A stretch of DNA of 17,761 bases, taken from contig DVLR01000272.1 in assembly GCA_018715425.1 (NCBI GenBank), forward strand, positions 1 through 17,761, read 5' to 3'. Positions 6,647-14,548 of the stretch are shown here, piece by piece. Positions within the stretch are counted from its first letter, which is position 1, and every line of letters starts with the position of its first letter. A program made the position numbers and the translations under genes. Origin of the DNA: Candidatus Merdenecus merdavium (GTDB taxonomy: Bacteria > Bacillota > Clostridia > Lachnospirales > Lachnospiraceae). The notes beneath the pieces are model-generated. The model saw only the letters and a program-made list of their open reading frames with translations, was not told the origin of the DNA and did not search any database.

Positions 6647-9600
6647 ATGGTAAAAAAACATGATCGGTTATTTTCTTTATTTACTATCATCTGTTTATTG
6701 GTTCAAATATTATTGCCAAATACAGTTGTAAATGCAGAAGAAAGTCAAGGGAATCTATCTCTAAAAAGTGGAGTGAATGAGACGTTAGTTGAAGAGATAG
6801 GGGAAGCTCATTCCAAAGAGGCAGTAAGAAAAAACAAGGATTCAAATGAAAAAGGGAATGAAGGGGTTTTAGAAGAATCCATTGAACAAGGGAAGCTAGT
6901 GGAGCAGGGAAGTTCAGAAGACGAGACGAAAACCATTGAATCATCAACAGTAACAGATGATGAAGCAGAGATAATGAATTCGGTATCAAAGGATACAATA
7001 AGTACAGATGATATTTATACGGAAGATTTTTCAAATCAGGACTTAACTGGATGGGAAAAAGATCTTGGTGCAGGCCGTTTTGAAGTTGTAAATGAACAAT
7101 TGGAGATGGAAACAGGTGGTTGGGTAGCAGGTTCCATTGATTACCAGCAGTATTATAATTCGAAAGCTCCTAAATATAAGAATGCTCGTCTAGCCATGGA
7201 CATCACGGTTAAGAATACAGCGGGACGTTTCGGTATTGTGTATCGCCATAGGGATTCACAAAATTATGATTATATCGGATATGATATCGGTGGAAATTGG
7301 ATTCGTGCAGAAGTAAAGAATGGTAAGAAAACAGAAGAAAAATTACCAGTTCCATTAAACGTTGATAATAAAAAATTTAGATTTTCATTGACATATGTTA
7401 ATGAAAATATAGAAGTGTATGTAGATGATACGGAATTGTATCATGGAATTCACAGTGATCATGATGAGGGGTATTTTGGTTTAAGAACATGGGGTTATAC
7501 GGATAATTATGCCTTTATTCAAGTAGACAATATTGAGTATGAGAAAATCCGAGAAAACGAGAAAACGGAAGAAGGACATTACTTAGTTTCGTTTATAGAT
7601 GAGGATCATACAGGTGGTTGGAAGAAACTATCAGGCAATGGAACCATGGAATATGTGGATCAGGCAATGAATTTTACAGCGAATGGAAATACAATTTATT
7701 CAGATACTTATTCTCCAAATATGAAAAATGGATTTGTAGAATATAAATTTACGTTAAAAGCTTCTGGTCGTATGGGTTTCTTATTCAGATTCAATGATAC
7801 CAATGATTTTGCTGGTTTCGGATATGATGTTGGTGGAGCGTGGCAGTATATTACTGGAGATGGAAAATATGGAGCAGCAGGAAGTAAGACGTTGCAAAAA
7901 GGGGAAACATATACGGTTAGAATTGAATTTATCAATGATAATTATCGATTAACGGTAGATGGTGATGAAGTGTTTCATGGTCCTATTGATGTTTTTACTA
8001 CGAAATCTGGTAAAGCGGGGATTCGTACTTGGGGATATGATTCAGGAGATAACCAGGGACAAATTGATCTTCATCGAATGGTAATGGGTGAGTTTGCGGG
8101 GGTAACCTTATCCCCTAGTTCCATGATCGTTCGTAGTGGTGAGGCAGGTTTATATGATATCAATATTGGGATTAGTGAGACAACCAATCAATTAATAAAA
8201 ATAACTCATGAGGAAAAAGAGTTAGTAGCTGATACTGACTATAGTTTAAATGAGGATTCAACACAATTAACACTTAAAAAAGAATTCATTAAATCCCTTC
8301 AAAAAGAGACAGACTCTCAAACGAAAGTGATTTTGCAGTATGAAGATGGGTTTAAAGCGGAATTTCTCATTACAGTTTTAGCAACACCACAAGTAAATGA
8401 AGAATTGTATGTAAAAGACTTTACAGAGGATATAGACGGAATCAAAGTTGTTCATGGTAGTGGCATGGTCACTCATGATAAGGGTTTAGATATTAGCAAT
8501 GGTCAAAACTTAATTGTTATTGATGAAAATGCACCAGCATATAAAAACACTGAAGTTGAATTCATGTTTGATCCCAAAAATGATTCGGGGAATTTTGCTA
8601 TTGTTTTACGATATAATGGTCCAGATGATTGGTTGGCTTTAGGGCAGAATGGATCAGGTGGAAACTCCACTTCATGGAACTTATTTTCGTCCAGTGGACA
8701 AAATAAACAATTAACACAAGATGGAAATAGAATTTATGCAAAACGCATGGAGCCGTATAAAGTAAAAGCACGTATAGTTGAGAATGTTGCAACGATTTAT
8801 CTTGATCACGCTGAAATTTATACGGGAGAAGTAAGCGGAGTTAGTAATAAAGCAGGACAAGTTGGATTACGTTATTATGGCGGATCAGGGGCAAATGTTT
8901 CATATTTAAGTGTGAAAGAAGCAAAATTCCCTACATGCATTACGGAAAGTGTGGACACCATTGATATTCAATCCAATGAATTAACCGTGAATGTTGATAA
9001 AGACTTCCCTGCGGTTAACCTCTATACTTTGGGGGGAGAAACCATTACTGGACAGGCAAACAAGATCCATGAAGTAGAAGTAAACAATACAATGTACACA
9101 CCAGAAGTGACCAGTGTGGCAAGTGAAAATAGCATTACATACTCCATGAAGATAGACGAAATGGATGTTTCATTTGACGTGGTATTGACAGTAGAAAATA
9201 ATGTGCTTGATTTTAGGATTAAGAATATCAATGATACAAATCAACGAATCTATACGATTCATTTTCCAGAACATTCTCTTGTATCTATGGAAAGTAATAA
9301 GGATCACGCAACATTGACAATTCATAATTATCAAGAACAAAAAAACATTACATTATCTGGTGTTGGAATTTCAGATGCATATTCGGAAACGTCTATTGCA
9401 GTATTAAGCTCAGATAACATTGCAGGTACTATTTCTAATGGTTCCATTAAACGTAGAAATGAAATTGCATATCAAACGTTTATTCAAGATGGATATACGT
9501 CTACAGGGATTTGGTCTAATGAATATCTATACCGTGGTTTAGATGACGAAGTCATTGAAGAGCCATGGACGAAAGTAGCCATTACTCTAGATCGAAATGA

Positions 9601-12484
9601 AGATAACAAGGTGGATGCAATAGATGGTGCAATTGCTTATCGTGATGATATTGCCAGCGAATTAGTAGGTAGTGATACCGTTATGAAATCTTACAATTCC
9701 ATTGCAATGGACGTAGGAAGTAATGCACAATATCCGTTCTTAAGAATTCTGGATAATATTAAAAAGTTTAATTTAGGAACGGATGGTTTTAAACAAAATA
9801 TTGTTATCAAAGGATATCAATCGGAAGGACATGATGCATCTACAGGAGATTTTAATAACATCTCAGACCGAGCAGGTGGAATTGATGATTTCCTAGTATT
9901 ACTTGAAGGTGCAAAAGATCACAATGCAACCATTGGTGTTCATATCAATCAGACTGAAATATACCCTGAATCAGCACATTACGGAGACTACATTAAGTCA
10001 TCGGTACCAGGTTGGTCGTGGTATGATAGTGCATATCAGATTATTCGCGAGAATGATCTCCTTATAGAAGAACAAGGTATGGTGGAAAGATTACAGGATT
10101 TAGATAAAACCACGAAAGGTCTTTTAGACATGATCTATGTGGATGTTTTCTTCGATACACGCTGGCCAGCATACAAGATGGCAGAAACACTTAATGAAAA
10201 ATTAGGTGTAGCATTGGGAACAGAATATGTGGATGAATTTACAAAAGATTCTGTATGGGCACACCATATAGATAGTAGATTTAATGATGCTGGAAACCTA
10301 ATCCGAGTGATTCACAATAATGATAAAGATATTTTTGGTAACCAACCATTGTTTAGAGATGCAAGTACTAGAAATGTTGGATTTAATGGTTGGCAAAATT
10401 CTATTGATTACAACAAATCCATTGGTGAATTCTTTACACAAGTATTGCCTAATAAATATCTTGCTCAGTATCCAATTATGAATTATGAAACAACGAATCA
10501 AGCTATTCTTGGTAAAGACAGAAATGTTGTTACAGAAATGATAAATGGAGTGAATTATATATCACAAGATGGTAAAAGGGTAGCAGAAGGAAATAAAATC
10601 TTTATCCCTTGGACAAGTGATGGAGAAGAAGAGAAAATTTATGCTTGGAGTAATGACGGAACGGAAAAGACATGGGATCTTCCAAAGGGTTGGGAAGGTG
10701 AAACACAGGTTCAATTATTTAAACTTAGTGATCAAGGTAGAACATTAGTTGAAACCATTACAGTCGTTGATGGTAAAGTAACCATTCATTTAGAGAAAGA
10801 AACAGGCTATACACTCTATAAAGGTTCTGTAAGCGTAAGTAATCAATCAAGCCAGGACATGGATTGGACGGAAGGTTCCGTTGTAAAAGATGCAGGATTT
10901 GACTCACATACATTTAACAATTGGAATCAGGTTTCAGGAACGGCTACATTCCAAAATAATCAAATTGGTAATACACATATGATTATAGAAGGTGAAGAAG
11001 AAGGGATTGTCTCACAAGAACTTACAGGGCTGAACATTGGAAAGTCTTATGGAGCCTCTGTTTGGACTTTAGTCGAAAATGGAAAACGTGCCATAATTAG
11101 AATTACTGATGGTGACGATGTTTACGAAAATTATATCGATAAGAGTCATGTAAAATATGGTGTTCATCACACAGACAAATATAACACTTATGCACAACGA
11201 ATGGGCGTTACATTTATTGCTAAAAGCGAAACGGTATTGTTAGAACTCATTGGTGGGGAATCAGGTGCTAACGGGAAGGTTGATTTTGATGATGTTCGAG
11301 TGAGAGAAGTTGGAATTTCAGATCAAGAGGGTCATACATTTTTAGAAGACTTTGAACATGTTGAAGAAGGGTTTGGACCATTTACTAGTACAAAATCAGA
11401 TAACTCGCATTTATCTGAAACAAATAAACCGTATACAAACGATACCATCGATGGCCGATATTCATTAAAAATTAGATATGGGGATCCCATGAGAACCATG
11501 TCACATACAATGAGACTAAAAGCCAATACTAGATATCAATTAAGCATGGACTATCTTGCCTATCAAGATGGAGTATTTAATGCCAGTATCAAGACGGATG
11601 ATGGTAACGATACGTTAATTACGGTGTCGGCAGCCAAACATTCAGATCCAGATCATCCTGGAACAATGGAGTTCGATTTTACTACAGGGGATTACGATGA
11701 TTACTATTTAGAAATTGCTCCAAGTCAAGCAGGACAAGGTGAGTATATTCTTGATAATCTTATCCTTGATGAAGAGGGAAATAAAACAGAGTTAGAAGAA
11801 AAACTAGCAGAAATTGAAGGGTTAGAATTAAATGAAACGGATTACACAGAAGAAAGTTGGAAAGCCTTTGCAGATGCCTTAGCTCATGGGAAAGAGGTGG
11901 TTGCTAAAGAAAATGCGACCCAAGCAGAAGTAGAGGAAGCATTGAAGGCATTAGAGGAAGCATATGAGGGATTGAAGAAGGTAGAAGAACCAGGAGAACC
12001 AACAGATAAAACAGAGTTAGAAGAAAAACTAGCAGAAATTGAAGGATTAGAATTAAATGAAACAGACTACACAGAAGAAAGTTGGAAAGCCTTTGCAGAT
12101 GCCTTAGCCCATGGGAAAGAGATGGTTGCTAAAGAAGATGCGACCCAAGCAGAAGTAGAGGAAGCATTGAAGGCATTAGAGGAAGCATATGAGGGATTGA
12201 AGAAGGTAGAAGAACCAGATGAACCAAGTAATCCAGAAGATCCGAAGGAATCAGATAAACCAAGTAATCCAGAAGATCCAAAGAAACCAAGTAAACCCAG
12301 TGGATCGGATAAGCCAATGAATCCAAATCAAACTGCTAAGCCAGGAGAAAGTGGAGATAAAAATCAGAATCATCTTCTTCCAAATACCGCTACCCATTTA
12401 TATAATGGGCTATTCATTGGTTTATTATTGGTTGCTTTAGGATTCATTGCTTCATATTTTAGTAAAAAGAAGAAAAACAAATAA
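6647..12484 (+). CDS. Cell-wall-anchored GH101 endo-alpha-N-acetylgalactosaminidase with LPNTA sorting signal
   Basis: A 1945-residue secreted surface enzyme. GH101 enzymes release core-1 disaccharide (Gal-beta-1,3-GalNAc) from Ser/Thr of mucin-type glycoproteins. Order: signal peptide (1 to about 30); acidic low-complexity stretch (32-120); three lectin-like beta modules (about 125-300, 313-480, 588-757; the first two share GLRTWGY/GIRTWGY ends); beta-sandwich (about 763-975); catalytic barrel (about 976-1280); beta domain (about 1300-1392); two jelly-roll, carbohydrate-binding-like modules (about 1405-1555, 1562-1708); two FIVAR repeats (about 1712-1855); Pro/Lys-rich wall spacer; LPNTA (1911-1915), hydrophobic helix and KKKKNK tail. 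By comparison with pneumococcal GH101, Asp1166 (IYVDVF) is the likely nucleophile, Glu1193 (LGTEY) the acid/base, and Trp1123/Trp1125 (PGWSWYD) bind substrate. AGGAGG at 6636-6641 supports the start. The sortase gene follows 28 nt after the stop. Family call strong; exact glycan preference unknown. Confidence 0.92.
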   Translation: MVKKHDRLFSLFTIICLLVQILLPNTVVNAEESQGNLSLKSGVNETLVEEIGEAHSKEAVRKNKDSNEKGNEGVLEESIEQGKLVEQGSSEDETKTIESSTVTDDEAEIMNSVSKDTISTDDIYTEDFSNQDLTGWEKDLGAGRFEVVNEQLEMETGGWVAGSIDYQQYYNSKAPKYKNARLAMDITVKNTAGRFGIVYRHRDSQNYDYIGYDIGGNWIRAEVKNGKKTEEKLPVPLNVDNKKFRFSLTYVNENIEVYVDDTELYHGIHSDHDEGYFGLRTWGYTDNYAFIQVDNIEYEKIRENEKTEEGHYLVSFIDEDHTGGWKKLSGNGTMEYVDQAMNFTANGNTIYSDTYSPNMKNGFVEYKFTLKASGRMGFLFRFNDTNDFAGFGYDVGGAWQYITGDGKYGAAGSKTLQKGETYTVRIEFINDNYRLTVDGDEVFHGPIDVFTTKSGKAGIRTWGYDSGDNQGQIDLHRMVMGEFAGVTLSPSSMIVRSGEAGLYDINIGISETTNQLIKITHEEKELVADTDYSLNEDSTQLTLKKEFIKSLQKETDSQTKVILQYEDGFKAEFLITVLATPQVNEELYVKDFTEDIDGIKVVHGSGMVTHDKGLDISNGQNLIVIDENAPAYKNTEVEFMFDPKNDSGNFAIVLRYNGPDDWLALGQNGSGGNSTSWNLFSSSGQNKQLTQDGNRIYAKRMEPYKVKARIVENVATIYLDHAEIYTGEVSGVSNKAGQVGLRYYGGSGANVSYLSVKEAKFPTCITESVDTIDIQSNELTVNVDKDFPAVNLYTLGGETITGQANKIHEVEVNNTMYTPEVTSVASENSITYSMKIDEMDVSFDVVLTVENNVLDFRIKNINDTNQRIYTIHFPEHSLVSMESNKDHATLTIHNYQEQKNITLSGVGISDAYSETSIAVLSSDNIAGTISNGSIKRRNEIAYQTFIQDGYTSTGIWSNEYLYRGLDDEVIEEPWTKVAITLDRNEDNKVDAIDGAIAYRDDIASELVGSDTVMKSYNSIAMDVGSNAQYPFLRILDNIKKFNLGTDGFKQNIVIKGYQSEGHDASTGDFNNISDRAGGIDDFLVLLEGAKDHNATIGVHINQTEIYPESAHYGDYIKSSVPGWSWYDSAYQIIRENDLLIEEQGMVERLQDLDKTTKGLLDMIYVDVFFDTRWPAYKMAETLNEKLGVALGTEYVDEFTKDSVWAHHIDSRFNDAGNLIRVIHNNDKDIFGNQPLFRDASTRNVGFNGWQNSIDYNKSIGEFFTQVLPNKYLAQYPIMNYETTNQAILGKDRNVVTEMINGVNYISQDGKRVAEGNKIFIPWTSDGEEEKIYAWSNDGTEKTWDLPKGWEGETQVQLFKLSDQGRTLVETITVVDGKVTIHLEKETGYTLYKGSVSVSNQSSQDMDWTEGSVVKDAGFDSHTFNNWNQVSGTATFQNNQIGNTHMIIEGEEEGIVSQELTGLNIGKSYGASVWTLVENGKRAIIRITDGDDVYENYIDKSHVKYGVHHTDKYNTYAQRMGVTFIAKSETVLLELIGGESGANGKVDFDDVRVREVGISDQEGHTFLEDFEHVEEGFGPFTSTKSDNSHLSETNKPYTNDTIDGRYSLKIRYGDPMRTMSHTMRLKANTRYQLSMDYLAYQDGVFNASIKTDDGNDTLITVSAAKHSDPDHPGTMEFDFTTGDYDDYYLEIAPSQAGQGEYILDNLILDEEGNKTELEEKLAEIEGLELNETDYTEESWKAFADALAHGKEVVAKENATQAEVEEALKALEEAYEGLKKVEEPGEPTDKTELEEKLAEIEGLELNETDYTEESWKAFADALAHGKEMVAKEDATQAEVEEALKALEEAYEGLKKVEEPDEPSNPEDPKESDKPSNPEDPKKPSKPSGSDKPMNPNQTAKPGESGDKNQNHLLPNTATHLYNGLFIGLLLVALGFIASYFSKKKKNK
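11781..12224 (+). repeat. Two tandem 225-bp FIVAR-coding repeats
   Basis: The unit starting at 11781 (encoding KTELEEKLAEIEGLELNETD onward) recurs with an offset of exactly 225 bases (75 residues) at 12006. About eight base differences are visible over some 219 aligned positions, half of them silent. This near-identity indicates a recent duplication or ongoing gene conversion. FIVAR modules are helical surface-protein repeats, used here as a stalk or ligand-binding segment near the wall. Confidence 0.9.
12224..12295 (+). repeat. 36-bp repeat in the wall-spanning proline-rich spacer
   Basis: A 20-base identical sequence at 12224-12243 and 12260-12279 marks a 36-bp (12-residue) period, encoding PSNPEDPKESDK and then PSNPEDPKKPSK. 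Pro- and Lys-rich repeats just before an LPXT-type signal are typical of the segment that spans peptidoglycan and often vary in number. Confidence 0.8.
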
Positions 12485-12512
12485 CGAAATTAAAGAGAGG
12501 GTGCTTAGTTTC

Positions 12513-13091
12513 ATGAAATGGCTCAGTCGTATTTGTATTCTTGCTGGATGTTTCCTTTTGGCCTACTTTGGCTATTCCCTGTACGATTCTATAAATAGCA
12601 ATAAAGCCACACTAGAGGAAGTTAAAGCAGCTTTGGAAGTGCAGAAGGAATCCGTGATTGAAGATGAACTTTTTGATATAGAAGAATATCAAGCAAAAGC
12701 TGGAGAAGGCTTTGGGATTCTTACGATTCCTAAATTGGATCGTAGCATTGGAATTGTTGAAGGGGCTGATGAGGATGCTCTAAAAAAGGGTGTAGGACAT
12801 GTGGAAAGTACTGTATTCCCAGGTCAAAATGAGCAGATTGTTTTGTCGGGTCATAGAGATGGTGTGTTTCGCGATTTCGGTGAATTAAAAAAGGGCGATA
12901 TCTTTCTTGTCGAAATGCCCTATGGCGAGTATCAATATGAAATAAGAGATTATAGAATTGTTGATCAATATGATACATCCATCATTGGACAAATGGGTGA
13001 AGAAGTGCTGGTCATAAGCACGTGTTATCCATTTAACTATATAGGACTTGCGCCTGAACGGTTTGTATTTTTTGCATATCCTATAGATTAA
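12513..13091 (+). CDS. srtD: Class D sortase, probably dedicated to the LPNTA protein upstream
   Basis: A 192-residue membrane-anchored transpeptidase. Residues 1 to about 24 form an uncleaved signal anchor (MKWLSRICILAGCFLLAYFG), placing the catalytic domain outside. The triad is His114 (LSGHRDG), Cys171 (VISTCYPF) and Arg183 (APERFVFFAYP). The TCYPFNYIG-APERF arrangement and GILTIPKLD at 68-76 are typical of class D sortases. Class D enzymes of Bacillus type use LPNTA signals, exactly what the adjacent glycosidase carries. The start at 12513 is chosen because the frame's upstream ATG (12447) lies inside the glycosidase gene and would put charged residues before the anchor; a purine-rich GAGAGGG precedes the chosen ATG at a longish 9-12 nt. 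A GTG at 12501 is an alternative. Operon with the glycosidase, ending at the 13165-13198 terminator. Confidence 0.94.
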   Translation: MKWLSRICILAGCFLLAYFGYSLYDSINSNKATLEEVKAALEVQKESVIEDELFDIEEYQAKAGEGFGILTIPKLDRSIGIVEGADEDALKKGVGHVESTVFPGQNEQIVLSGHRDGVFRDFGELKKGDIFLVEMPYGEYQYEIRDYRIVDQYDTSIIGQMGEEVLVISTCYPFNYIGLAPERFVFFAYPID

Positions 13092-13164
13092 TTAGTGTAT
13101 TGTATTGATCAATTGAAAGAATACGAAACCAACAATCATGGATAGATATACATTTACAGCTACA

Positions 13165-13198
13165 AAAAAGGAGTTGATGCTATGATCAACTCCTTTTT
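13165..13198. terminator. Bidirectional intrinsic terminator after the sortase gene
   Basis: A 14-bp perfect stem AAAAAGGAGTTGAT/ATCAACTCCTTTTT with a 6-nt loop, located between the convergent sortase and reverse rubrerythrin genes. A- and T-runs on the two sides allow it to serve both. Confidence 0.95.
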
Positions 13199-13223
13199 AA
13201 GGTGTGATATCTAATATTTTTAA

Positions 13224-13766
13224 TTAACCGAAGTATCTCTTAAGAAGACCTTCGAATGCTTTACCATGTCTAGCTTCGTCTCTAGCCATTTCATGAACAG
13301 TATCATGAATAGCATCTAAGTTAGCTTCTTTAGCACGTTTAGCAAGATCGAATTTACCAGCAGTAGCTCCGTTTTCAGCAGCTACACGTAACTCAAGGTT
13401 TTTCTTTGTGCTGTCTGTAAGTACTTCGCCAAGTAATTCAGCAAATCTTGAAGCGTGATCAGCTTCTTCATGAGCAGCTTTTTCATAGTAAAGACCGATT
13501 TCTGGGTATCCTTCTCTATGTGCGACTCTTGCCATTGCTAAGTACATACCTACTTCTGAACATTCACCTTCAAAGTTTGATCTAAGATCTGCAATAATAT
13601 CTTCGCTAACGCCTTGTGCAACACCTAAAACGTGTTCAGCAGCCCAAGTCATTTCTCCAGCTTGCTCTGTAAATTTTTCAGCAGGTGCTTTACAAATAGG
13701 ACAAAATTCAGGAGCAGCATCTCCTTCGTGAACGTATCCACATACATTACATACAAATTTTTTCAT
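13224..13766 (-). CDS. Reverse rubrerythrin (N-terminal rubredoxin, then ferritin-like domain)
   Basis: A 180-residue cytoplasmic diiron peroxidase/oxidase, as in the clostridial revRbr system that detoxifies peroxide and oxygen with NADH-linked electron donors. Domain order is inverted relative to the gene at 5613: rubredoxin first (Cys6, Cys9, Cys22, Cys25), then the ferritin-like domain with Glu67/Glu69 (FEGEC), Glu100-Glu101/His104 (HEEADH) and Glu164/His167 (RDEARH). The frame is open upstream to an ATG at 13799, but AAAGGAG lies inside that extension, 8-9 nt before the ATG at 13766, which also starts exactly at the conserved MKKFVC. The shorter start is therefore chosen. It has its own promoter and operator, 108 nt downstream of perR; readthrough from perR is possible because no terminator separates them. 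Induction by peroxide through PerR is likely. Confidence 0.95.
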   Translation of the reverse strand: MKKFVCNVCGYVHEGDAAPEFCPICKAPAEKFTEQAGEMTWAAEHVLGVAQGVSEDIIADLRSNFEGECSEVGMYLAMARVAHREGYPEIGLYYEKAAHEEADHASRFAELLGEVLTDSTKKNLELRVAAENGATAGKFDLAKRAKEANLDAIHDTVHEMARDEARHGKAFEGLLKRYFG

Positions 13767-13805
13767 TCTTTCATTCTCCTTTACCATTTGAATTGACATA
13801 TTTAA

Positions 13806-13820
13806 TAATAGTAACTATTA
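13806..13820. promoter_or_regulatory. PerR-type operator of the reverse rubrerythrin
   Basis: TAATAGT-A-ACTATTA is a perfect 7-1-7 inverted repeat, the geometry of Fur/PerR boxes. It begins roughly 13 nt downstream of the predicted transcription start, well placed to block transcription. The perR promoter carries a close relative (14290-14304). Confidence 0.7.
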
Positions 13821-13839
13821 CTGATATTAAATATATCAT

Positions 13840-13868
13840 ACTATTTAAAAAAATGCAAGTATAATTTT
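13840..13868 (-). promoter_or_regulatory. Sigma-A promoter of the reverse rubrerythrin
   Basis: Minus strand: TTGCAT (13868-13863), a 17-nt spacer and TATATT (13845-13840) with TGA directly before it (extended -10). Confidence 0.65.
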
Positions 13869-13874
13869 TATATT

Positions 13875-14264
13875 TTATGATCTTTTCATACAAGTATCAC
13901 ATGTTCCGTAAAACTGTGTAGTATGCCCTTCGATCCTTCCAGCGAAATTCTTTCCGGCAATTTGATTGATATGGCTAATATCTTCCATCTCTAAATCGTA
14001 AATCTCATGACAACTGGTGCAAAGGAAATGATTGTGGGGGGTAGTTTTTCCATCGAAACGATCAGCGCCATCTCCAGTGGTGAACTTAGTAATTTCACCT
14101 ATATCTGTGAGCAAGGCCAAGTTTCTATATACAGTACCTAAACTGATATTTGGATATATCTTTTTTATATTTAGATATACAGTATCAGCAGTGGGATGGT
14201 CATGTCTGTGTCTAAGAAACTCTTTAATGGATTCACGCTGTCTACTATACTTTAATGCAGCCAC
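13875..14264 (-). CDS. perR: PerR-type peroxide-sensing repressor (Fur family)
   Basis: A 129-residue metal-dependent DNA-binding repressor. Winged-helix domain 1 to about 65 (helix near SLGTVYRNLALL, 41-52), dimer domain after it. Structural zinc cysteines are Cys82/Cys85 (LCTSC) and Cys122/Cys125 (TCDTC). The regulatory site matches B. subtilis PerR: His23, Asp71 (RFDGK), His77 and His79 (PHNHF), and Asp90 (EIYD). Asp at the last position is the PerR hallmark, where Fur has Glu, and allows iron-catalysed oxidation of the histidines by peroxide. The frame extends to an ATG at 14285, but AAAGGAGG (14278-14271) lies inside that stretch with ideal 6-nt spacing to the GTG at 14264, so GTG is chosen. 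It faces away from trxB and precedes the reverse rubrerythrin. An operator overlaps its own start of transcription, implying autoregulation. Confidence 0.93.
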   Translation of the reverse strand: MAALKYSRQRESIKEFLRHRHDHPTADTVYLNIKKIYPNISLGTVYRNLALLTDIGEITKFTTGDGADRFDGKTTPHNHFLCTSCHEIYDLEMEDISHINQIAGKNFAGRIEGHTTQFYGTCDTCMKRS

Positions 14265-14289
14265 GATAGTCCTCCTTTCCATCATGCAA

Positions 14290-14304
14290 TAACAGTAACA
14301 ATTA
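14290..14304. promoter_or_regulatory. PerR-type operator at perR (autoregulatory)
   Basis: TAACAGT-A-ACAATTA is an imperfect 7-1-7 repeat matching the perfect site at 13806-13820 at 13 of 15 positions. It starts about 2 nt after the predicted start point of the perR promoter. Confidence 0.55.
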
Positions 14305-14312
14305 TTAATTTT

Positions 14313-14341
14313 ATTATATTTTCATCATAATGATTTGTCAA
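14313..14341 (-). promoter_or_regulatory. Consensus sigma-A promoter of perR, with a second small palindrome in its spacer
   Basis: Minus strand: perfect TTGACA (14341-14336), a 17-nt spacer and perfect TATAAT (14318-14313). Within the spacer lies ATCAT-A-ATGAT (14324-14334), a 5-1-5 inverted repeat that could be a further Fur-family site. A full-consensus promoter for a repressor gene suggests that expression is held down by autorepression. Confidence 0.8.
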
Positions 14342-14548
14342 GTCTTTTTCAGGGATTGCCAGCTTTTTACTTGCTATTTATCTGTTGATAAATGGGTACT
14401 TTATATAGATGGGGTAGTAAATGAAAGGATTTTAGTATATAATACAATTAAAATTACAATATAACAGTAAGATTAACTCTGCTTCATATGAAATAGAATA
14501 TAGTATCTTCGTCCATATGAAGAGGAGGCGATGAAGGAGGTAAAATAT

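Noticed and set aside
12447..12512. Upstream start of the sortase frame overlapping the glycosidase gene
   Set aside because: It would put about 22 charged residues before the membrane anchor and has no ribosome-binding site; the ATG at 12513 starts directly at the anchor.
13767..13799. N-terminal 11-residue extension of the reverse rubrerythrin
   Set aside because: A good Shine-Dalgarno sequence lies inside it, just before the ATG at 13766 that begins the conserved rubredoxin domain.
14265..14285. N-terminal extension of PerR from the ATG at 14285
   Set aside because: The extension encodes the AAAGGAGG ribosome-binding site of the GTG at 14264; the optimal 6-nt spacing decides for GTG.
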